DNA from: Peptococcaceae bacterium BRH_c23
GTDB taxonomy: Bacteria > Bacillota_B > Desulfitobacteriia > Desulfitobacteriales > Desulfitobacteriaceae
Direction: 5' to 3'
Length of the DNA: 33,673 bases
Assembly (NCBI GenBank): GCA_000961805.1
Contig: LADV01000336.1
Location: forward strand, 1 to 33,673
Shown here: positions 1 through 7,570 of the stretch, piece by piece
Numbering within the stretch: position 1 is the first letter of the stretch
Layout: each line of letters starts with the position of its first letter
The notes under the pieces: generated by a model
The model's database searches: none
What the model saw: the letters and a program-made list of their open reading frames with translations, nothing else
What the model was told of the DNA's origin: nothing
Program-made: the position numbers and the translations under genes

Positions 1-119
1 CCTGCAAATGGATTTTTAATGACGGCCATAGCCACCGCCTTACGAGTAGGTATATCTACAGTCTTTTCGCCATCTTTATGAGTTTCTTCAACGACTGTTA
101 CAATTTTACGAATTTCCAT
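1..119 (-). CDS. DUF1185 / 'amino acid synthesis' family protein, N-terminal part
   Basis: The first 39 codons of a gene that runs off the left edge. The product begins MEIRKIVTVVEE and continues through VDIPTRKAVAMAVIKNPFAG, which I recognise as the N-terminus of the DUF1185 family (Pfam AA_synth). The family has no proven biochemical role; its database name is historical. The start overlaps the 3' end of the UPF0280 gene by 14 bp, so the two are translationally coupled and belong to the nicotinate operon. Only the N-terminus is visible, so domain completeness cannot be judged. Family assignment is from memory of the conserved N-terminus. Confidence 0.7.
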   Translation of the reverse strand, partial: MEIRKIVTVVEETHKDGEKTVDIPTRKAVAMAVIKNPFA

Positions 120-978
120 CTAAATCTCCTCCATCATATCTTGCCGTTTGACAAAAGTTATCCGGTATCATAACCACCAAGTCATCAAGAAAGATCACTG
201 CACCGTGAATACAACCTTGAGACCTAAGTTCTATGGCTTTACTCAAGCCATTCTCCAAAGCTTTTATCTTAGTTTGAGGACTTAGGTCCCCAACCTTGAC
301 TGTAACCAACTGTCCGGGTATGTCTGTATTCGGGTCCAGTTGTTCAGCATGCAGTCTCAAAATGCCTGGATCTTCAGTAAAACAATGATTTGCTATAAGC
401 GTTGCACAGGCATCAGCGGCTCGAGCAGTCTTCGCAACAACCGTCACTGCACTGGCTATACCCTTTGTAAAGCTACGCCCTCCTAAACCACTGGTTGCGA
501 CTCCCCCAATTCCATCTCCGGCGGTAAGATTAAGAATATGGCTATACCTTAAAGCTTCAATACTTGGCGTCAGTCCCAGTTTCGTCTTTTCTTTTCCCAG
601 CAATCTTATCGCAATATCCCCGCCGTTATTGATCATGACCTTTGAGGCACCTTTTTCCACTAACCAGTCACCCGCTAAATCTGCAAACGTTCCCGCTACT
701 GCTGCCATGGGTGTTAAGGTCAGATCTCCGATTTCTAACACAGCCTCGACCATCAATCGCAACGGCAATGGGTAGGCACTAAGATCCGTTTCATCTAACG
801 TCAAAGCATGTCTTGCTTGTTTTTGAACCTTCGCTAAATCCGCCAGAATCCCCATTACATACTTGGCCGCTTCCTGTAGTTGCTCCGTCATTGCCTGGCC
901 CCGAGCCCTGGCCAATAACGTCATTTGAACCGGGCCATAATTCAGGAATACTTGATCTTCGGCTAAGACGTTGATCAT
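106..978 (-). CDS. UPF0280 family protein (ApbE-like fold), possible flavin transferase for Hnr
   Basis: A 290-residue protein of the UPF0280 family, which shares the fold of the FMN transferase ApbE. ApbE-like signatures are visible: NNGGDIAI (residues 117-124, compare the ApbE GGDI loop) and SAVTVVAKTARAADACAT (176-193, compare the ApbE segment ending ADALAT). No signal peptide or lipobox is seen, so it should be cytoplasmic, unlike classical secreted ApbE. The start has a GGGAGAAGG ribosome site 7 nt upstream. It lies 18 bp downstream of hnr, whose E. barkeri homologue carries covalently bound flavin. I infer, without proof, that it flavinylates Hnr. No function is established for UPF0280 proteins to my knowledge. 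Confidence 0.8.
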   Translation of the reverse strand: MINVLAEDQVFLNYGPVQMTLLARARGQAMTEQLQEAAKYVMGILADLAKVQKQARHALTLDETDLSAYPLPLRLMVEAVLEIGDLTLTPMAAVAGTFADLAGDWLVEKGASKVMINNGGDIAIRLLGKEKTKLGLTPSIEALRYSHILNLTAGDGIGGVATSGLGGRSFTKGIASAVTVVAKTARAADACATLIANHCFTEDPGILRLHAEQLDPNTDIPGQLVTVKVGDLSPQTKIKALENGLSKAIELRSQGCIHGAVIFLDDLVVMIPDNFCQTARYDGGDLDGNS

Positions 979-996
979 TACTATACCTTCTCCCGG

Positions 997-2475
997 TTAC
1001 TCTATTTGAGAGACTATCTGATTTAACGTCCTAATCGCTTGGATATGACCACCAATTTCTTTATACTTTTGCAAGGGCATCGTATATTCTACCGGAGCAA
1101 CCGTTGCAGGGGTGGGAACCCAAGTAAAGGCTTTGGAAACTACTTTTTCAACATCGACCATAAAGTTAATTCCCCCGCCGGGAAGTACATATACCTCAGC
1201 TCCACCAATGGTTAATATTGCCTCTCCACTATGGACAGCCTGGGTTACTTTAAGTGGATTCACCGAAACACCGGCACGTGCACTGCCGCCTGTTCCTCCA
1301 AAATAGAGAGCGGAAACTCGTGCATTTTCACACGTATCTCGTATAACATCGACGGCTTGCCTAACCTCATTGGTCATGGGTATTTCATTCACGGAACCAT
1401 CTGCTTGGACTTCGAATAGGGCTGACATATTGCCCGTGGTCTCGGTTACAAGGACTTTCATACCTGGCTTAGCCCGGGACATATCGACCGACTGAATCGC
1501 ATCCTTTGGATATTCTATATTAGTACCACCCCAACCCTGTCCATGCTCTCCAAAGTAACGTCCCCGAGTACTTCGTCTGGCATTAGGGATTACTCCGCTC
1601 CAACTCATACCGACTGATTCCCCAGCCATGTGTTCTGAGAGCAAGCCAACAACATGGTGATCAAGAATGATCGCTTCATCGACAACCTCTTTGAGCTTTG
1701 CAGCAAACATTCCAACCGTTGCACTTCCGCAACCAACACGCATCTTCGTATCTTCTATCCCGTTAATAATTGGGGGAAAACCGATTTGAAGTTCCAGTGT
1801 GTTATTCTCAACATTTAAGGTCACACGTTCTCCATTGGCAATTTCGACAATGGTTCGAGCAACAATAAATCCATTTTTACCTGTAAGTAAGTTCGCTCCG
1901 CCAATGGAAAGCATTTTGGAACCATACTCTTCGATATCAACCATACCTACAACTTTGCCATTCCGCTTAACCTTCGTTCCTTCTTCACCGACAAATAAAT
2001 TAGTATCAATCTTAACCTTAATCCCACTGTAACTTAAAGGTGCTTCGGTTACGACAGTAACCATCTCAACCCCATCAATGGTGTCCTGTGCAATATACGG
2101 TGCTGGTCGACAGCATGGATAGGTAGTTCCAGCCCCAACTCCAGTAATTAGTGGACCTCCCGGAGTAACTCCAGTCACTAATTTCCGGTTACGGATAAGC
2201 TGACCACTATCATTCTTATAGCGCTGACAAGCCCCCGTATACCCTTCTAAAATCTCGCATTGTACAGGGCACGATGTACATTTGACTGCCCCATCTATAC
2301 TTTCGCTAGTCTTGACAACAGCCTTAAAGGGACATACTCTAGTGCAGATTCCACAGGCCGTACAACTTTCTTGAATAAAAGCCTTGTTATCCTTAATAAG
2401 GATAGCTTTGTTTGGACATTCCTTGCTACATATGCCACATCCCTTACATAACTCAATGTCAATCACAACTGCCAT
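997..2475 (-). CDS. hnr: 6-hydroxynicotinate reductase
   Basis: A 492-residue iron-sulfur flavoenzyme that reduces 6-hydroxynicotinate to 1,4,5,6-tetrahydro-6-oxonicotinate, probably with reduced ferredoxin. Residues 1-50 hold two ferredoxin-type [4Fe-4S] motifs (C10, C13, C16, C20 and C38, C41, C44, C48). A third Cys set follows (C66, C69, C73, C83). This fits the one [2Fe-2S] and two [4Fe-4S] clusters reported for the E. barkeri enzyme. The long C-terminal domain is glycine-rich and includes VGCGSATVG (247-255), which resembles the end of an ApbE flavinylation motif. The RBS GGGAGG precedes the ATG. It sits 36 bp after the enamidase gene, next to the other nicotinate genes, which supports the call strongly. 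Confidence 0.88.
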   Translation of the reverse strand: MAVVIDIELCKGCGICSKECPNKAILIKDNKAFIQESCTACGICTRVCPFKAVVKTSESIDGAVKCTSCPVQCEILEGYTGACQRYKNDSGQLIRNRKLVTGVTPGGPLITGVGAGTTYPCCRPAPYIAQDTIDGVEMVTVVTEAPLSYSGIKVKIDTNLFVGEEGTKVKRNGKVVGMVDIEEYGSKMLSIGGANLLTGKNGFIVARTIVEIANGERVTLNVENNTLELQIGFPPIINGIEDTKMRVGCGSATVGMFAAKLKEVVDEAIILDHHVVGLLSEHMAGESVGMSWSGVIPNARRSTRGRYFGEHGQGWGGTNIEYPKDAIQSVDMSRAKPGMKVLVTETTGNMSALFEVQADGSVNEIPMTNEVRQAVDVIRDTCENARVSALYFGGTGGSARAGVSVNPLKVTQAVHSGEAILTIGGAEVYVLPGGGINFMVDVEKVVSKAFTWVPTPATVAPVEYTMPLQKYKEIGGHIQAIRTLNQIVSQIE

Positions 2476-2511
2476 TTAGTCTAGTCCTCCCTGTCATCCA
2501 TTAACTATAAA

Positions 2512-3672
2512 TTACTTAACAGAATAATTACGTTCAGAAGGGGGAGTATTACGACTCTTTGTAACTTTGATGACTCCATCAACCATAACAAGTGCAACTG
2601 CTGGCAAATCACCCGCTTTCAATGCTTCTAAAGCATTATTCCCTATGGAGCCCATGGGCGCATCCATTATTACCAAATCAGCCTCTTTACCTTCAGCGAT
2701 AAGACCCGTCTCCAAACCAAAGACCCGTGCCGTATTACCTGTAGCCATCGCAATGACCTTTTCGGCTGGGACATTTGTAAAAGAGGCAATGAAACTGATC
2801 GTCCTTAAGATTCCCAAAGGAATAATGCCCGTGCCGGAAGGAGAGTCATTTCCGAAGATGACTCTATCCAGAGCATCTTTATCAGCCAATTTACTGATGG
2901 TAAAAGCAGCAATCTTCGGATTGCCACATTGTACAATCTCAAGCATCAAATCTGTATCGTTAATCAACTTTTCAACTTCCTTCGCACAAATCGCCGTAGG
3001 TCCTCCGTTAACATGGGAAACCACCGTCGGCTGAACGGCAATGACATCATCCGCTGTAACAGTTGAGCTTCCTGGAATTGAAGTCCCACCAGTATGCATC
3101 GCTACTTTCATTCCATATTTTTTGGCCCAATTAACCATCGGTATAGCATCTTCCGGTTTCTTTACACTTCCTAACCCAACTTCTCCGACGAGCCAGACTC
3201 CTTCCTTAGCCATCTCAGCGAAATCAGCTTCCACCAGTCCCTTTTCCAGAATCACAGCCCCAGCATGAACTTTTAAACCCGATGAGCGCAAGTTTTTGAA
3301 GGACTTATGAACTAATATTGCTAAGGCCTTTGTTCCAACTGAATCTTTTGGACGTCCAGGAAAGTGGGGTTCACCTGCCGAGATAAACGTTGTTACTCCG
3401 CCATGTACGGCACTATCAAGATAATCTTGGGTTTTTTGACGAGGGGTATAATCTCCAATAACCGGATGAACATGAGAGTCTATCAACCCCGGTGTAACAG
3501 TCATCCCGACTACATCGATTGTCTTCTCTATCTTAAAATCTTTAAGGATTTCTGCTTGCCCGACCTTGACAATTATGCCATCTTGGACAACAATCGTACT
3601 CGCTTTGCTCAGCGATTGTTGAATATCTCCGGTTACTAGTGTCCCAATGTTGATTAGAGCTATAGTTGCCAT
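2512..3672 (-). CDS. ena: Enamidase (1,4,5,6-tetrahydro-6-oxonicotinate hydrolase)
   Basis: A 386-residue amidohydrolase. It should hydrolyse 1,4,5,6-tetrahydro-6-oxonicotinate to ammonia and (S)-2-formylglutarate. It closely resembles the E. barkeri enamidase, including APRQKT/TPRQKT, HFPGRPKD, HTGGTSIPGSSTVTADDV, VQCGNPKIA and the C-terminal TKSRNTPP. Binuclear metal ligands are visible (numbering from the upstream TTG codon): H68 and H70 (HVH), bridging E165 (GEVGL, in place of the usual carboxylated Lys), H194, H221 and D277. The ATG at 3672 is chosen because GAGGAGG lies 8 nt upstream; a TTG directly before it is also in frame. It is the diagnostic gene of the cluster, since its substrate occurs only in reductive nicotinate breakdown. 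Confidence 0.93.
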   Translation of the reverse strand: MATIALINIGTLVTGDIQQSLSKASTIVVQDGIIVKVGQAEILKDFKIEKTIDVVGMTVTPGLIDSHVHPVIGDYTPRQKTQDYLDSAVHGGVTTFISAGEPHFPGRPKDSVGTKALAILVHKSFKNLRSSGLKVHAGAVILEKGLVEADFAEMAKEGVWLVGEVGLGSVKKPEDAIPMVNWAKKYGMKVAMHTGGTSIPGSSTVTADDVIAVQPTVVSHVNGGPTAICAKEVEKLINDTDLMLEIVQCGNPKIAAFTISKLADKDALDRVIFGNDSPSGTGIIPLGILRTISFIASFTNVPAEKVIAMATGNTARVFGLETGLIAEGKEADLVIMDAPMGSIGNNALEALKAGDLPAVALVMVDGVIKVTKSRNTPPSERNYSVK

Positions 3673-3702
3673 CAAGTTGACCTCCTCTAAGAATCTTACC
3701 TA

Positions 3703-4683
3703 TTAGTTTTCCGTCAGTTGGGCTAAAATTCTTTCCGGTGTTATAGGCAATTCAGTAATCCGAATGCCCACAGCATTGAAAATTGCGTTGGCAATCGCCG
3801 CCGATGTCGGAATAAGGGAAGGTTCTCCAACCCCTTTGGCTCCGAACGGACCACTATCTGCTGGTTCTTCAACAATTAACGAGTGCACGATAGGAACATC
3901 CATAGAGGTTGGAATCAAATAAGTTGTAAATGAAGGTGTTTCAATTCTTCCTTCACTCATTACGACCTCTTCATAAAGCCCAAGTCCTAGTCCCATGGCA
4001 CTTCCACCCTCAATCTGTCCTTCCACATTCTGAGGATTGATGGCTCGACCTACATCATGAGCTGCAATAATATGGAGTACTTCAACTTGGCCAGTTTCCG
4101 TATCCACCTCAACTTCAACAATCTGAGTCGCAAAAGCATAGGTACCATAAGGGCTCCCCGCTCCAGTTTCTCCATCCAGCCCGGTGGTTTCCGGATTAAA
4201 CCAGCCATGCCCGATGGTCATTTTCCCTTTTTTTCGGCAACTTTGGACCATTTCCAAAATACTCTTGCCATTTTCCTCGTAGTCCTTAACAAACACATTG
4301 CGATCCTGAATGATGAGCTGTTCTTTCTCTACCCCAAATAATGCAGCCACTTCTTCTAGCAACACCTGCTTCGCTTCTTGAGCTGCCAAGTGTGCCGCCT
4401 TGCCGGATATATAAGTTTGACGACTGGCAGATGTGGCTCCCCCATCCGGAGTAACCCCTGTATCTGCCGACGTTACCAAAACATCCTCATACCGCACGCC
4501 GAGTTCTTCTGCAACAATTTGAGCTAAGATTGTGTTAGAGCCTTGTCCGATATCAGCGGCCCCTACCATTAGGTTAACGGTACCGTCATCCAACAAATCA
4601 ACAAAGGCACCTGCTGGATTCGGCAAACCGGTATTTCCAATTCCGTACCACATACACCCTATACCAATACCTCTTTTTTTCAT
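3703..4683 (-). CDS. ndhM: Nicotinate dehydrogenase, medium molybdopterin subunit
   Basis: A 326-residue C-terminal half of a xanthine-dehydrogenase-family Mo subunit, encoded as a separate gene. It carries the Mo-cofactor loop GAADIGQGSN (41-50) and the catalytic-base motif GAKGVGEPS (Glu287). In ordinary family members this is fused to the part encoded by the gene just upstream. The E. barkeri enzyme is unusual in having the same split (NdhL/NdhM, about 330 residues for NdhM). The gene starts 22 bp after ndhL with a GGAGG site and its own clear ATG, so the break is not a frameshift. The complex hydroxylates nicotinate at C6, using water as oxygen source and probably NADP+ as acceptor. Confidence 0.92.
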   Translation of the reverse strand: MKKRGIGIGCMWYGIGNTGLPNPAGAFVDLLDDGTVNLMVGAADIGQGSNTILAQIVAEELGVRYEDVLVTSADTGVTPDGGATSASRQTYISGKAAHLAAQEAKQVLLEEVAALFGVEKEQLIIQDRNVFVKDYEENGKSILEMVQSCRKKGKMTIGHGWFNPETTGLDGETGAGSPYGTYAFATQIVEVEVDTETGQVEVLHIIAAHDVGRAINPQNVEGQIEGGSAMGLGLGLYEEVVMSEGRIETPSFTTYLIPTSMDVPIVHSLIVEEPADSGPFGAKGVGEPSLIPTSAAIANAIFNAVGIRITELPITPERILAQLTEN

Positions 4684-4705
4684 CCCCTTAGCGCCTCCTT
4701 TCCTA

Positions 4706-5968
4706 TCAGACTTGGCCCATAATTTCCTGCGCCTTAGCCTGGGCCGCTTTAATCGTCTCTATAAAGCCCACACCAGTTTCTAAAACTTGGCGAGTAGCTG
4801 TTATACTATTTGGCCGTAAAGCGTTCAACAAGCGAACTTGGATTGGACTGATTCCTGCTTTTTGGGCAATCATATCCATTTGCTGTTCGTGGGCAAACGC
4901 TAGTTGGGGTACCCCAAAACCGCGACAGGCTCCAGCTGTCGGGTTATTTGTATAGACGGTGTAAGCATCGGCCTTAACGTTTGGCACTTCATACGGACCT
5001 GTTGCGTGAACAGCCGACCGGGTCAATGTACCCGGGCCATATGATGCATAGGCCCCCGTATCTCCAATAACAGTTACATCGATAGCCATCAATTTACCAT
5101 TCTTATCCGCTGCCGTTTTATAATAAATAATATAGGGATGACGCTTTGTAGAAGTAACAAAAGATTCCTCTCGGGTATACACTAGACGCACTGGTCTCTT
5201 CGTACGAATTGCCAGAAGGGCAATATGGATTTGCACTGAAATGTCCAACTTACCGCCGAAGCCGCCGCCAGTCGGGGCTTGAACAATTCTCACCTTATTA
5301 AGGGGTAAAGCAAGATTCCGCGCAACCTCTGTACGGTCAAAGTGAGGATTCTGAGTAGAGACACGCAAAACCACAACATCACCGTCCAAATAAGCGACTC
5401 CCGCCTCCGGTTCTATATAAGCGTGTTCCTGCATTTGCGTACGATAGATATTTTCAATAACAATATCCGCTTGGGCAAATGCCGACTCAATATCCCCTTT
5501 GCGGATCTTTCTGACATATTGAATATTGCCTTCTTTATAGACCTTGGGTGCCTCTGTTTTCATAGCTTCTTCTGGGTCAAACACCGTCGGCAACTCCTCG
5601 AATTCGACTTGAATAAGAGACAGTGCCTGGAGGGCAATTTTTTCAGTTTCAGCAGCGACAACTGCTAGAGGATCCCCAATCTTACGGATTTTATCTATCG
5701 CCAACACGGGTTCATCCCTGATGATAATGCCATGAGTGTTACTCCCTGGAATATCTTTTGCCGTTAAAACTGCATGAACGCCTGGTAGAGATTCTGCTGC
5801 TCGACAGTCAATATTTCTTAGAACAGCATGAGCAACCTGGCTCCGTAAAACCTTTACGTGAAGCATGCCTGGCAACTTGATGTCTCCGCTATATTGGGTT
5901 TTCCCCAATACCTTATCCAAGGCATCCTTACGTGTTACTGATTTTCCGACGACATTCAATTCCAGCAC
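4706..5968 (-). CDS. ndhL: Nicotinate dehydrogenase, large molybdopterin subunit
   Basis: The N-terminal half of the split Mo-hydroxylase subunit, 420 residues from a GTG start. The frame is open further upstream, but that stretch overlaps ndhS. The GTG at 5968 has AGAGGAG 8 nt upstream and lies 1 nt after the ndhS stop (TAGAGTG). Residues 1-125 form the xanthine dehydrogenase a/b hammerhead domain (VTRKDALDKVLGKTQYSGD). Then come the cofactor motifs GGGFGGK (about 234-240) and ACRGFG (about 347-352). The protein ends where normal family members continue into the second half, which is supplied by ndhM. The size and split match E. barkeri NdhL. Confidence 0.92.
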   Translation of the reverse strand: MLELNVVGKSVTRKDALDKVLGKTQYSGDIKLPGMLHVKVLRSQVAHAVLRNIDCRAAESLPGVHAVLTAKDIPGSNTHGIIIRDEPVLAIDKIRKIGDPLAVVAAETEKIALQALSLIQVEFEELPTVFDPEEAMKTEAPKVYKEGNIQYVRKIRKGDIESAFAQADIVIENIYRTQMQEHAYIEPEAGVAYLDGDVVVLRVSTQNPHFDRTEVARNLALPLNKVRIVQAPTGGGFGGKLDISVQIHIALLAIRTKRPVRLVYTREESFVTSTKRHPYIIYYKTAADKNGKLMAIDVTVIGDTGAYASYGPGTLTRSAVHATGPYEVPNVKADAYTVYTNNPTAGACRGFGVPQLAFAHEQQMDMIAQKAGISPIQVRLLNALRPNSITATRQVLETGVGFIETIKAAQAKAQEIMGQV

Positions 5969-5969
5969 T

Positions 5970-6461
5970 CTATTCACTCCTCTCTGCTCTGTTGCCTTTG
6001 GTCTTAACGACCTTTTCAATAGCATTTGCTATCTTGGTATATCCGGTACACCGACAAAGGTTCCCTGATATCGAACGAATAATCTCCTCACGCTTTGGGT
6101 TTGAGTTCACATCAAGCAAGGCCTTAGCCGATAATAACATTCCCGGAGTACAGAAGCCGCACTGTACTGCTCCCTCTTCGATAAAAGCTTCCTGTAAAGG
6201 ATGTAGATGCTCATAACTACCAAGTCCTTCAATTGTGGTCACTTCTTTGCCATCAATTTGCGGAGCTAAAACCAAGCATGAATTAGCGGTTTGAGCGTCA
6301 ATAATTACCGTACAAGCACCACAGCCCCCTTCCTCGCAACCGATCTTCGTACCCGTTAATCCCATTTCATCACGCAAAAAATCAACTAAACGCATATCTG
6401 AATCAACCTGAGCACTTACTTTTTGACTGTTCAGTATGAAGTTTATTAACGATTTTGACAT
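5970..6461 (-). CDS. ndhS: Nicotinate dehydrogenase, [2Fe-2S] small subunit
   Basis: A 163-residue protein with two [2Fe-2S] clusters that pass electrons from the Mo centre to FAD. The plant-ferredoxin-type cluster is bound by C42, C47, C50 and C62 (GCEEGGCGAC), and the helical-domain cluster by C101, C104, C136 and C138 (CGFCTPG and CRCTGY). The length is normal for CoxS/XdhC-type subunits. It starts 12 bp after ndhF with GGGGG upstream, and its stop nearly touches the ndhL GTG. The same subunit occurs in many Mo-hydroxylases; the specific name rests on the neighbouring split Mo subunit, hnr and ena. Confidence 0.92.
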   Translation of the reverse strand: MSKSLINFILNSQKVSAQVDSDMRLVDFLRDEMGLTGTKIGCEEGGCGACTVIIDAQTANSCLVLAPQIDGKEVTTIEGLGSYEHLHPLQEAFIEEGAVQCGFCTPGMLLSAKALLDVNSNPKREEIIRSISGNLCRCTGYTKIANAIEKVVKTKGNRAERSE

Positions 6462-6473
6462 TTTTTATTCCCC

Positions 6474-7340
6474 CTAGTAACAGGTAATTTGACTCCAGGC
6501 TTCTTCCAATGCTCGTCTAACCAATACCTTAGCTACCCGTTTTCGATATACTGCTGTAGAACGAACATCCTCAATTGGCCTAATAGCCTCCGCAACTGCC
6601 TCAGAAGCTTCTTTAATCAGTTCAGGTGAATAACATTTCCCTACTAGTATTTTTTCTCCCGCCGACACCCTGACGGGAGTAGATGCAACCGATCCTAATG
6701 CAATTCTTGCCTTTTTGATAATACGAGTTTTTGGATCTATTTCTATCGAAGCACCTACATTAATAACTGAAATAGCCAGTGCTTTGCGTTTACCAAGCTT
6801 CTGGAAACTACACCCTCGATAAGTTGAAACTTCAAAAGAAATTATTGTAATCAACTCACCGTGTTTTAGCACTGTGAGTCCTGGACCTAGGAACAGTTCT
6901 TCCAAGGGAATCGTTTTTATCCCTTCGTTACTCGACAAGGTAACCTCTGCTCCAAGCGCAATGAGGGCTGGTACCGTGTCTGCTGCAGGTGAAGCATTGA
7001 CCATATTCCCACCGACTGTCCCCTTATTTCGAATCTGAGGAGAACCAACTATATCAGCAGCCTTTGCTAAAGCTGGAGCATGTCTATTAATAATTTCGGA
7101 TCGCTCAAGTTGAGTGTGGGTCGTTAAAGCACCGAGTACAATCCGTCCTGCCTCAACGGTTATCCCTTTAAGTTCTTCAAACCCATTGATATCAATAATT
7201 GCTGTCGGTTTAAGCATATTTTCTTTAAGCTTGACCATTAAATCTGTCCCGCCTGCTAATAGACTGTAACCAGTATTTTCTGCCATCAGCTCAAATGCCT
7301 CGTTTAAACATTTGGGACGATAATATTCAAATCTACTCAC
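6474..7340 (-). CDS. ndhF: Nicotinate dehydrogenase, FAD subunit
   Basis: A 288-residue CoxM-type FAD-binding protein and the electron exit of the dehydrogenase. The two FAD contacts are visible: AGGTDLMVKLKE (about 29-40) and the longer GGNMVNASPAADTVPALIALGA (first 20 residues GGNMVNASPAADTVPALIAL), followed by a normal C-terminal CO-dehydrogenase flavoprotein domain. The start codon is GTG at 7340 with GGGAGG about 9 nt upstream. It is the first gene of the ndhFSLM-ena-hnr run. A structured 230-bp gap separates it from the aldehyde dehydrogenase, so the operon may start here or be read through from the sigma-54 promoter. Confidence 0.9.
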   Translation of the reverse strand: MSRFEYYRPKCLNEAFELMAENTGYSLLAGGTDLMVKLKENMLKPTAIIDINGFEELKGITVEAGRIVLGALTTHTQLERSEIINRHAPALAKAADIVGSPQIRNKGTVGGNMVNASPAADTVPALIALGAEVTLSSNEGIKTIPLEELFLGPGLTVLKHGELITIISFEVSTYRGCSFQKLGKRKALAISVINVGASIEIDPKTRIIKKARIALGSVASTPVRVSAGEKILVGKCYSPELIKEASEAVAEAIRPIEDVRSTAVYRKRVAKVLVRRALEEAWSQITCY

Positions 7341-7370
7341 TAGTTAGCGCCTCCCGCCATGCTAAAATAT

Positions 7371-7558
7371 CCAAGCCTGTATTGACCAATTCCGAATTCA
7401 CTTAAATATGGCAATGGCCGACTGAATTTCGCTTCATTAATAAAATGCTGACTGCCTTAGTTCTACCTTTATGGAGATAAAGGAAAGGGCAGCATTTTGC
7501 GATGCTCCCCATTCCTTCTGCATAAACCAAGAGCGCTTAGGTGCTCTTAAGTTCGTTT
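7371..7558 (-). promoter_or_regulatory. Structured leader between aldehyde dehydrogenase gene and ndhF, attenuator-like
   Basis: Within the 230-bp gap the minus-strand RNA can fold in two exclusive ways. Fold A pairs AGCAT (7502-7506) with ATGCT (7491-7495), extended on both sides by GGG/CCC and GGAA/TTCC. Fold B pairs AAAATGCTG (7490-7498) with CAGCATTTT (7442-7450), has an inner hairpin CCTTTAT/ATAAAGG (7466-7483), and is followed by ATTAATG. Another hairpin AAGAGC/GCTCTT lies at about 7530-7549. This looks like a terminator/antiterminator pair, but the T-run is short and no known riboswitch was recognised. It could simply be the terminator of the dehydrogenase gene. Confidence 0.4.
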
Positions 7559-7570
7559 TAAAAATTACTC

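Noticed and set aside
2567..3034. 155-codon plus-strand open frame inside ena
   Set aside because: It lies opposite a strongly conserved enamidase, has no ribosome site and has a Ser/Thr/Ala-rich composition typical of an antisense shadow.
4684..4705. Possible frameshift splitting one Mo-hydroxylase gene into ndhL and ndhM
   Set aside because: Both halves have proper ends, the second has its own ribosome site and ATG, and the same split is known for E. barkeri nicotinate dehydrogenase.
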